A stretch of 6,554 bases of DNA, from contig JAIRLQ010000429.1 in NCBI GenBank assembly GCA_031259345.1, forward strand, positions 1 to 6,554, given 5' to 3'. The position numbers and the translations under genes are program-made. Under the pieces are notes generated by a model. That model made no database searches. It worked only from the letters and a program-made list of their open reading frames with translations, and had not been told where the DNA came from. Shown piece by piece: positions 1-4,647 of this stretch. The stretch comes from Treponema sp. Its GTDB lineage: Bacteria; Spirochaetota; Spirochaetia; Treponematales; Breznakiellaceae. The stretch's first letter is position 1, and each line of letters opens with the position of its first letter.

Positions 1-273
1 ATGAGCGACCGTTTCCGCAATGTGGCCCTTACTTCCCGGGGGGCGGGCAATATAAGGGGTGAACAGCCGGAGCCTATGTTCCACAGGGAGTATGCGGAGA
101 GTACCCAGCAGTATATCGACGAAGAAATTGCGCGCATAATTAACGATCAATACAGCAAGTCGAAAGAACTGCTGGAAACCCGGCGCCCGCTTTTGGACAA
201 TGTAGCCGCATCTCTTTTAGAAAAAGAAACTCTGGACGAAAAAGAATTCAAAGCCCTCATCGGTATGGCCTGA
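1..273 (+). CDS. ftsH: FtsH membrane AAA+ zinc protease, C-terminal end (5' truncated)
   Basis: This is the last 90 residues of FtsH, the membrane-anchored ATP-dependent zinc protease that degrades misfolded membrane proteins and short-lived regulators in the cytoplasm. The frame is open from base 1, so the ATG there is almost certainly an internal methionine; full-length FtsH is usually about 600-650 residues. Visible family signatures are the end of the peptidase domain, with MSDRFRNVAL, a glycine/arginine-rich stretch, then EPMFHREYAE and the helical QQYIDEEIARII, followed by a C-terminal helix ending in LEKETLDEKEFKAL. The ATPase Walker motifs and the HExxH zinc site lie outside the window. 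The TGA stop runs straight into a hairpin terminator. Identity is strong from the characteristic tail; only the gene's start and upstream context are unknown. Confidence 0.93.
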   Translation: MSDRFRNVALTSRGAGNIRGEQPEPMFHREYAESTQQYIDEEIARIINDQYSKSKELLETRRPLLDNVAASLLEKETLDEKEFKALIGMA

Positions 274-335
274 ACAAGCCTATTTAGAGTCTGTCCATAA
301 AGACAGGCTCTATTTATAAAGGCTTGTTTTCCTTT
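273..335 (+). terminator. Nested hairpin terminator of ftsH, overlapping the 3' end of the convergent regulator gene
   Basis: The outer arms AACAAGCC (273-280) and GGCTTGTT (321-328) are perfectly complementary. Inside them GAGTCTGTC (287-295) pairs with GACAGGCTC (302-310) over a 6-nt loop. The arm is followed by a short T-rich run (TTTTCCTTT). The one imperfect inner pair is G-U in plus-strand RNA but an A-C mismatch in minus-strand RNA, so the structure fits best as the terminator of ftsH. The stop codon and last codons of the minus-strand regulator lie inside it. Confidence 0.75.
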
Positions 336-688
336 CTGGGGACGCCGGCCGCGCCCCTGAGAAAGCGTTCCCGGTACTCGCTTACCATCTTTTCAAACGA
401 GTCGGAAAACTCTTCCAGGTACAGGGAAAATATTTCGGCCCCCGCATCGTTCCATTTGGATTCGGAAAGGAAAAACTGGTACGGCTCGGCGTGGAGTGCG
501 TCGGCAAGTTTTGAAATAGTTTCTGCCGAAACCCATTTCTTGCCGTTTTCAATATCGTTGATGAAGTTATGGGTAAGACCCGCCCGATTTGCCAGCGTAA
601 GCTGGGAAATGTTTGCTATAGCCCGCAGGCGTTTTAAGTTCCGGCTGAATAAGCGCCGGATATTGATTACATCTTTTTCTTCTTTCAT
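314..688 (-). CDS. Small XRE/Cro-cI type helix-turn-helix DNA-binding regulator
   Basis: A 124-residue protein with one HTH_3 (Cro/cI) domain at about residues 14-72. It shows the usual order: a first helix with SRNLKRLR, then SQLTLANRAGLTHNFINDIE covering the turn and recognition helix, then the ENGKKWVSAETISKLADAL segment leading to EPYQFF. Residues 75-110 form a predicted helical, acidic tail (EIFSLYLEEFSDSFEKMV), possibly for dimerisation, and the end is basic. It probably binds DNA as a dimer in the cytoplasm; its target is unknown. I chose ATG at 688; a TTG at 691 directly before it is in frame and equally possible. The ribosome site is poor (AAAGG about 13 nt upstream). The gene stands alone, convergent with ftsH, and its final codons sit inside the ftsH terminator. 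The upstream palindromes suggest autoregulation. Such regulators occur both on phages or mobile elements and as free-standing chromosomal genes; no mobile partner is visible here. Confidence 0.85.
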   Translation of the reverse strand: MKEEKDVINIRRLFSRNLKRLRAIANISQLTLANRAGLTHNFINDIENGKKWVSAETISKLADALHAEPYQFFLSESKWNDAGAEIFSLYLEEFSDSFEKMVSEYRERFLRGAAGVPRKENKPL

Positions 689-729
689 CAATATACTTTA
701 GCCTTTATAAATGTTTGATAAATTCATAT

Positions 730-776
730 ATGGAAAGATATTTCCATTAGAACTCATTAAGTTAATTATCTTTCAA
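730..776 (-). promoter_or_regulatory. Candidate promoter and operator of the XRE regulator gene
   Basis: The sequence shows a perfect palindrome, ATGGAAA-GATA-TTTCCAT, at 730-747. A second inverted pair, GAAAGATA (733-740) and TATCTTTC (767-774), has half-site starts 34 bp apart, near three helical turns. A minus-strand promoter could be TTGAAA (776-771) with TCTAAT (751-746), but the spacer is 19 bp, longer than ideal. If so, the operator elements cover the -35 and the transcription start, the usual layout for autorepression by Cro/cI-type proteins. The repeats are observed; promoter and operator roles are inferred. Confidence 0.45.
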
Positions 777-800
777 GTTAAAAACTTCTACAAATAGCCT

Positions 801-841
801 AAAGCGGAAAAAAGTCGCTTCCGGGGGTTTTTTCCGTTTTT
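801..841. terminator. A/T-armed hairpin, probable terminator
   Basis: AAAGCGGAAAAAA (801-813) pairs with TTTTTTCCGTTTT (828-840) around a 14-nt G/C-rich loop, with one G-U pair. The core CGGAAAAAA/TTTTTTCCG is perfect on both strands. An alternative smaller stem, CGGAA (805-809) with TTCCG (819-823), is followed by GGGG and six T on the plus strand. Since the next gene to the right runs toward this point on the minus strand, it most likely ends that transcript; it could also insulate the regulator's promoter. Direction is uncertain. Confidence 0.5.
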
Positions 842-865
842 ATTAAGATCTTTATTCGTGCCAAA

Positions 866-916
866 GGGGTTTAATACCCCGCCCTTCAAGGCGAGGTTGT
901 TGATTGTTTTTTATGT
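866..916. repeat. Overlapping GC-rich palindromes; terminator or REP-like repeat
   Basis: Two mutually exclusive hairpins share the same C run: GGGGT-TTAAT-ACCCC (866-880), and CCCCGCC (877-883) with GGCGAGG (890-896). The second has a C-A mismatch in plus-strand RNA but a G-U pair in minus-strand RNA. This suits a role in the message of the minus-strand peptidase gene ending at 943. The plus-strand side is followed by a T-rich run (TTGTTGATTGTTTTTT). The look resembles dispersed palindromic (REP-type) elements, but only one copy is in the window. Confidence 0.45.
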
Positions 917-942
917 AATTTTATATCGGTGGAAAAAGTGGA

Positions 943-1968
943 TTAACGAAAAACTGCCTGGGGAATTTTACTGAATATTAAAATCTCCGGGCGATATTCA
1001 AAATGCATAGTGTCAAAAGTTCTCCATTTTCCGCCCCAGATAAAACCGCACGACTCAAAAGCCTCGATCACTTCTTTTGGCGGATGAAAGCGCCGGGAAT
1101 ATGGAACAGTCCACCAGGCAGGATTATGCTGTGCGGTCCACTGCCAATAGGTTTCAAGGCCGCCAAGAGATTTAGGAAGAAAATCAATTGCCGCGCCATA
1201 GGAGTGAAAACTTCTGCTGGAAGTTTCCGCAATGTTCCGCCAGTTCCAGCCATCTATGGACTTAAGGCCGGCTATCCAGCGTCTTACTTCGGAATTGGTT
1301 TTGGACAAGGCAAGGATTTTTTCTTCCACCAGGCTAAGATCTTCAAGAATGGAATAATGCACTACCACGTTTAATCCAAAAAGATGGATCTGTTTTACCC
1401 TCTCCCAGGATTCGTCCCGGTTATGCGCCCGAAAGAGGGCATCGTAAAAATGGTGGGATCGCTTTGCGGGGTTTTTGCGCCGCCTTTCCATCATTTCCCG
1501 CATGCGCAGAGATTCCTCTTCCGTGGGGTCCGTCCAGGGGGGAAGCTCCGCGGCGTACTGGTAAAACGGCTGGGGATCGTATTCGGCGGCTTTGCCTACA
1601 AGCGCTTCCGGCAAAAGCCGGCCGTCAGCGTAATAGTACCATTCGCCGTAAACAGTCAGCGCCCAGTCGCCGTTCCGCATTACCGCCGGGCTTACGCGGT
1701 CCGGGTAGGCTGCCGCCAGGGCCTTCATCACCAGCTCCCCGCGGTCTATTTCCCGTGCCGGCGGAGCGGAAAAGGCGGCGCTTGTTTCGGCGGTGTCCAA
1801 CAGGGCGCTGTCCGCGGCAGTAATTGCTTCGGCTTTTGCCGCGGCGCCTTGTACAGGCTGGCTGCTCCGCTCGGCCTTCCCTCCGGCATAAGAGGGGGGC
1901 AGAAAAAAAACCGCCAGCAAAAAAAACCAGCAGGGAATTTTTACAAAGCAAAAAACACGGCGAAGCAC
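943..1968 (-). CDS. Secreted M15-family zinc peptidase (VanY-like D-alanyl-D-alanine carboxypeptidase or L,D-endopeptidase)
   Basis: A 341-residue protein. Residues 1-28 look like a Sec signal peptide (basic start, a hydrophobic run of F, L and A, then SYA before GG). An Ala/Ser-rich linker follows to about residue 70. A middle region (about 75-175) has aromatic-rich WALTVYGEWYYYADGRLLP and a charged helix (EEESLRMREMMERRRKN). The C-terminal peptidase domain (about 195-335) carries SRSFHSYGAAIDF and, later, FIWGGKW and TFDTMHFEYRPE. The expected zinc ligands are H255, D262 and H322. These are hallmarks of M15 peptidases (closest to the M15_4 type) that cut peptidoglycan stem peptides, so the site of action should be periplasmic. 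The frame is open upstream to 2163, but that stretch overlaps the preceding gene. GTG at 1968 has a perfect GGAGGT four bases upstream and begins exactly at the signal peptide. It lies 70 bp after the CBM9-like gene and is probably co-transcribed. Substrate specificity cannot be read from the sequence. Confidence 0.85.
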   Translation of the reverse strand: MLRRVFCFVKIPCWFFLLAVFFLPPSYAGGKAERSSQPVQGAAAKAEAITAADSALLDTAETSAAFSAPPAREIDRGELVMKALAAAYPDRVSPAVMRNGDWALTVYGEWYYYADGRLLPEALVGKAAEYDPQPFYQYAAELPPWTDPTEEESLRMREMMERRRKNPAKRSHHFYDALFRAHNRDESWERVKQIHLFGLNVVVHYSILEDLSLVEEKILALSKTNSEVRRWIAGLKSIDGWNWRNIAETSSRSFHSYGAAIDFLPKSLGGLETYWQWTAQHNPAWWTVPYSRRFHPPKEVIEAFESCGFIWGGKWRTFDTMHFEYRPEILIFSKIPQAVFR

Positions 1969-1972
1969 TTTT

Positions 1973-1978
1973 ACCTCC
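1973..1978 (-). promoter_or_regulatory. Strong ribosome binding site fixing the GTG start of the M15 peptidase
   Basis: On the minus strand GGAGGT is followed by AAAA and then GTG at 1968. This near-consensus Shine-Dalgarno decides the start over the longer open frame reaching 2163, whose extra 65 residues would overlap the upstream gene and bury the signal peptide. Confidence 0.85.
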
Positions 1979-2038
1979 AAAACGGCTGTCTTTAGGGCGC
2001 CGCTGATTAACTTGACGCTAACCAACGGCTTAGGATTT

Positions 2039-2857
2039 TCAGGCGCCGCAAAAATGAAGATAGGCAAAATTTTCCGGAATGTGGGAATCGTACACTCCGT
2101 GCTCATTGAGCGCCCAGCCCGGGCTTTCGGCAACGGTTTTTCCGTGATAGCGCAGGGCTTCAAAACGGAAGAATTGGCACCGGAGCGTATCCCCCAAAGA
2201 CGGGGGGAAAGTTTTACCCGGACTAAGGATTTTAAAGCCTTCCCAGGGAAAGGCCAGTTCCACCGTCCAGCCTTTGTCTACCGTAGAAGGATCGTTAATC
2301 CTGCCGTCAACTTTGACAGCGCTTTGAAGGCCGGGAAAATCAAAATCCATAAAAGCCCAGCGCCGCCCCCGCTTGTGCTTTCTAAACCTGGAAGCATCCT
2401 GAAAGCCGCCCAATACATCAACATTGCGGCTGTGTAAATCGAACAGGGATATGTCAAAACGGCTCCCCTTTTTAAGGGCATCCTGATAAATAAAAAATAC
2501 TTCGTAAATCGTTCCAAACGCGTTGATCTCGAATTCATAATAACAGTCTTCGCCGTCAAAAAAAATTTCCACATCATTGTCAAACCAGACCAGGGAATCC
2601 CGCTCGGTAAAAGAGGCCCGCACCGCGGGTTCTTCCAGCCAGCAGGCGGCATAAAGGGCTTTATCATCCCATAGAGCCGCACATTGGGTATTAAAAAACG
2701 CCGGCTCGCCTGTAACCATGTCCACAAAACGCCGGGATTTTTCCGCGTTTTTCCAAACCGGCTTTTCAAGGTTTCCGTCAATAACAATAGGGCCCGAAAG
2801 ACGCCGGCAATTATAATGGGCAAGGCGATCTTCACTGATTTTTAAAATTGAATCCAT
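2039..2857 (-). CDS. Carbohydrate-binding family 9-like (CBM9/DOMON-fold) protein
   Basis: A 272-residue protein consisting almost wholly of one CBM9-like beta-sandwich domain. Recognisable blocks are IVIDGNLEKPVWKNA (about 24-38), AALWDDKALYAACWLEEP (60-77), TERDSLVWFDNDVEIFFDG (84-102), YYEFEINAFGTIYEV (106-120), WAFMDFDFPGLQSAVKVDG (167-185), then DKGWTVELAFPW (194-205) and a terminal PENFAYLHF strand. In this family, aromatic and acidic residues around the D-N-D-V-E motif and the Y-E-F-E-I-N strand form the conserved core. No signal peptide or membrane segment is visible, so it is predicted cytoplasmic, which is unusual for a sugar-binding fold; its ligand is unknown. ATG at 2857 was chosen because AAGGGG lies six bases upstream. 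A longer frame to 2938 exists but is encoded by a hairpin-rich leader and contributes no family residues. It is the first gene of a likely two-gene unit with the M15 peptidase. Confidence 0.82.
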   Translation of the reverse strand: MDSILKISEDRLAHYNCRRLSGPIVIDGNLEKPVWKNAEKSRRFVDMVTGEPAFFNTQCAALWDDKALYAACWLEEPAVRASFTERDSLVWFDNDVEIFFDGEDCYYEFEINAFGTIYEVFFIYQDALKKGSRFDISLFDLHSRNVDVLGGFQDASRFRKHKRGRRWAFMDFDFPGLQSAVKVDGRINDPSTVDKGWTVELAFPWEGFKILSPGKTFPPSLGDTLRCQFFRFEALRYHGKTVAESPGWALNEHGVYDSHIPENFAYLHFCGA

Positions 2858-2863
2858 AAAATG

Positions 2864-2869
2864 CCCCTT
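2864..2869 (-). promoter_or_regulatory. Ribosome binding site of the CBM9-like gene
   Basis: AAGGGG on the minus strand lies six bases before ATG at 2857 and decides this start over an in-frame one at 2938. The adjoining GGGGC can pair with GCCCC at 2897-2893 of the leader, so access to this site may be structure-dependent. Confidence 0.75.
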
Positions 2870-2932
2870 AAAAAACAAGTCCGGTAAGGCTTGGGGCTGT
2901 CCGGGGACAGCTCCGGACAAGCTTTGCTTGTC
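2870..2932 (-). promoter_or_regulatory. Hairpin-rich leader of the CBM9-like gene; possible attenuator
   Basis: Read on the minus strand, the leader has GACAAGC-AAA-GCTTGTC (2932-2916), GCTGTCC-CC-GGACAGC (2911-2896), and GTCCGG (2918-2913) able to pair with CCGGAC (2884-2879). The last pairing encloses the second hairpin and is followed by TTGTTTTTT (2878-2870), an intrinsic-terminator-like layout immediately before the ribosome site. The first hairpin uses part of the same GTCCGG arm, so the folds exclude each other. The repeats are directly visible; regulation by alternative folding is inferred. It could instead be a palindromic repeat element. It matches no riboswitch class I recognise. 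Confidence 0.45.
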
Positions 2933-2948
2933 AAGCAACCTTATATTC

Positions 2949-2978
2949 AGTATAAATCAGAAATTCCAAATTGGTAAA
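2949..2978 (-). promoter_or_regulatory. Candidate promoter for the CBM9-M15 unit
   Basis: On the minus strand TTTACC (2978-2973) and TATACT (2954-2949) are 18 bp apart. Transcription would start near 2942, giving a leader of about 85 nt. An alternative, TTGGAA with TATAAG, overlaps it. It is a moderate consensus match only. Confidence 0.45.
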
Positions 2979-2991
2979 GCCTGGAAAAAAT

Positions 2992-3020
2992 TTGACTGAA
3001 TCGCTAATAATCATTAAAAT
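2992..3020 (+). promoter_or_regulatory. Sigma-70-type promoter of the M81 peptidase gene
   Basis: TTGACT (2992-2997) and TAAAAT (3015-3020) are separated by exactly 17 bp in AT-rich DNA, a good housekeeping-type promoter. Transcription would begin near 3027, leaving a leader of about 46 nt. The -35 box is only 13 bp from the -35 box of the divergent minus-strand promoter, so the two may share regulation. A small palindrome, CCAAATTGG (2966-2974), overlaps the minus-strand -35 side. Confidence 0.65.
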
Positions 3021-3037
3021 AACTCTAATTGAACATC

Positions 3038-3055
3038 GCAGGCGATTCCGCCTGC
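3038..3055 (+). promoter_or_regulatory. Perfect 5'-leader hairpin before the M81 peptidase gene
   Basis: GCAGGCG (3038-3044), a 4-nt ATTC loop and CGCCTGC (3049-3055) form a perfect 7-bp stem. It sits between the predicted transcription start and the Shine-Dalgarno GAGGAG at 3061. No T run follows, so it is not an intrinsic terminator. It could stabilise the message, be a protein-binding site (as DNA or RNA), or be a short repeat element. Confidence 0.6.
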
Positions 3056-3060
3056 TTATA

Positions 3061-3066
3061 GAGGAG
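3061..3066 (+). promoter_or_regulatory. Ribosome binding site fixing the TTG start of the M81 peptidase
   Basis: GAGGAG lies six bases before TTG at 3073. Starting at the next ATG (3094) would remove R-I-L-T-G-G, the first conserved strand of the family, so TTG is preferred. Confidence 0.8.
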
Positions 3067-3072
3067 TAACAA

Positions 3073-4581
3073 TTGCGCATACTCACAGGCGGCATGAACC
3101 ATGAATCAAATTCCCTTAACCCCATAATTACCGGGGAAGATGATTTTGTTGTTTTCCGGGGCAGTGAAATAACCGGAAAGGGTATGCTCCCGTACTATTC
3201 TTCTACGGGCATCATTAATACGTTAAGGGAAGCGGGGGCGGAAATTATTCCAACCGTGCTGGCCCGGGCTGTGCCCAACGGAGTTGTTTCCGGGGCGTTT
3301 TATCAAAAAATTAAAAATGAAATGCTTGACATGGCAAAGAAAGCAAAAGCAAAAGGACCGATAGACGGCATCTGCCTTGCCCTCCACGGTTCCATGAAAG
3401 TTGAAGACGGCAAAGGCGGCAACTTTTGCGCCGAAGGGGATCTCTGTTCCGCTTTACGGGAAATTTTACCGGATATTCCGTTTACCGCGGCCCTGGACAT
3501 GCATGCCACCATTACGCCGGAATTGCTTAAGGCCGTTGACGGTTTTGCGGGATATAAAACCGCGCCCCACATTGACTGTATCGAAACCGGCGCCCTGGCG
3601 GCGTCCATGCTCCTTGAAAGCCTTGAAACAGGCAAAAAACTTTACACCGCCTCCGTAAGCCTTCCCATGATGGTAGCCGGGGAAAAATCGGAAACAGACG
3701 CGGAACCCATGAAAATTATCATGGACGCGTGCAGGGAAAAAGAAAAAACGGCGCCCATAAAAGCGGCCTCTGTGCTTTTGGGTTTTCCCTGGGCTGACGC
3801 GGAGCAAAATGCCGTAACCGTATTGGTCTCCGCTATAGACGCCGCGGCGCCTGCCGATACCAAACTGTCCGCGGACTCGGCTGCCGCCGGCCTCGCCCGT
3901 CTTTTTTGGCGGCACAGAAAAGACTTCCGCTTTAGCATGGAATTTTACAATTCCCGGGAATCCATGGCCCAAGCCTACAAGGCGGTTTTGGAAAAAAACG
4001 AACGCCCGGTATTTGTCTCAGATTCGGGGGATAACCCAACCGCCGGCGCCGCGGGGGACGCGACGGATCTTTTTGAAGCAATACTGGAGACTATAGATAC
4101 GGCGGACAAACTCCCCACTCCGCTTCTTTTTTCAGGCTTCTACGATGCCCCCGCTTCGGCGGCGTGTATCAAAGCCGGAGAAGGGGCGGAAATTGACATA
4201 ACCCTGGGGGGTAACTGGGACAAGACGGATGGCAAAAAAATCCCCCTCAGGGTAAAAGTTAAAAAAATTTCCGGGAATTTTGGCCCTTATAAATCGGACT
4301 TGGTCCTTCTTTCCTGGCGGAATCTTTTGATCACCGTTACTTCAAAACATATAGGCTTTAGCGAAGAAGAACTGCTTCCCGCTTTGGCCGTAAATCCCGC
4401 GGATTATTGCCTTGTGGCGCTTAAAATTGGCTATCTTGAGCCGTGTTTTAAATCTATTGCCGCCAGGGCAATTATGGCGACTTCCCGGGGCTGTTCCAAC
4501 GAAGTGCTGGAAAGCATCGATTATAAAAAAGTCCGCCGTCCTATTTTTCCGCTGGATTACGATACCGAGTGGAGTATATAG
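3073..4581 (+). CDS. M81-family metallopeptidase (MlrC / microcystinase C-like)
   Basis: A 502-residue protein matching the whole M81/MlrC family. The N-terminal domain (DUF1485 region, about 1-290) has MNHESNSL at 8-15, ICLALHGSM at 100-108, AALDMHATIT at 139-148 and GYKTAPHID at 160-168. The C-terminal domain (about 310-490) has VSDSGDNPTAGAAGDAT at 315-331. The likely zinc and active-site set is E11, H105, D142, H144 and H166. Its spacing closely follows the E-H-DxH-H arrangement recalled for Sphingomonas MlrC, which hydrolyses linearised microcystin and its peptide fragments. There is no signal peptide, so it should act in the cytoplasm. Most homologues occur in bacteria without any link to microcystin, so the real substrate is unknown; small peptides with D- or iso-linked residues are a reasonable guess. 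The TTG start is supported by GAGGAG six bases upstream. It is divergent from the CBM9-M15 unit and has its own promoter. No key residue appears missing. Confidence 0.88.
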   Translation: MRILTGGMNHESNSLNPIITGEDDFVVFRGSEITGKGMLPYYSSTGIINTLREAGAEIIPTVLARAVPNGVVSGAFYQKIKNEMLDMAKKAKAKGPIDGICLALHGSMKVEDGKGGNFCAEGDLCSALREILPDIPFTAALDMHATITPELLKAVDGFAGYKTAPHIDCIETGALAASMLLESLETGKKLYTASVSLPMMVAGEKSETDAEPMKIIMDACREKEKTAPIKAASVLLGFPWADAEQNAVTVLVSAIDAAAPADTKLSADSAAAGLARLFWRHRKDFRFSMEFYNSRESMAQAYKAVLEKNERPVFVSDSGDNPTAGAAGDATDLFEAILETIDTADKLPTPLLFSGFYDAPASAACIKAGEGAEIDITLGGNWDKTDGKKIPLRVKVKKISGNFGPYKSDLVLLSWRNLLITVTSKHIGFSEEELLPALAVNPADYCLVALKIGYLEPCFKSIAARAIMATSRGCSNEVLESIDYKKVRRPIFPLDYDTEWSI

Positions 4582-4589
4582 TGTCTGTC

Positions 4590-4595
4590 TATAAT
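4590..4595 (+). promoter_or_regulatory. Candidate -10 element for the lolA-rodZ-rimO cluster
   Basis: A perfect TATAAT lies in the 66-bp gap between the M81 gene and lolA. No recognisable -35 sits at the right distance, because that position falls in the end of the M81 coding region. A TG lies two bases further upstream than in a canonical extended -10. It would give a leader of about 45 nt. No clear terminator for the M81 gene is seen in the gap, only a 4-bp GCCT/AGGC hairpin at 4607-4617, so read-through is also possible. Confidence 0.35.
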
Positions 4596-4647
4596 GTACA
4601 GTACTTGCCTAATAGGCCCTATAAATAGTAAACTTAAATAACATATT

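Noticed and set aside
324..701. 125-residue plus-strand open frame opposite the XRE regulator
   Set aside because: It mirrors the regulator gene almost exactly and shows no domain; the minus-strand product has a clear helix-turn-helix.
1384..1995. 203-residue open frame on the plus strand opposite the M15 gene
   Set aside because: Its composition is basic with no recognisable domain, and it is the antisense shadow of a well-supported peptidase gene.
1996..2049. Direct repeat GGCGCCGC (1996-2003 and 2042-2049) between the CBM9 and M15 genes
   Set aside because: It is short and GC-rich, one copy lies within coding sequence, and there is no associated structure; likely chance.
1969..2163. N-terminal extension of the M15 peptidase frame by 65 residues
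   Set aside because: It overlaps the end of the CBM9-like gene, has no family similarity I can see, and would bury the signal peptide. The GTG at 1968 has an excellent ribosome site.
2278..2835. 185-residue minus-strand open frame inside the CBM9-like gene
   Set aside because: It is a different frame of a clear family member; no motif or ribosome site supports it.
2858..2938. 27-residue N-terminal extension of the CBM9-like protein
   Set aside because: The stretch is a hairpin-rich leader, encodes no CBM9 residues, and AAGGGG six bases before ATG 2857 marks the real start.
3466..3972. 168-residue minus-strand open frame within the M81 gene
   Set aside because: It is antisense to conserved M81 active-site coding sequence and has no recognisable family.
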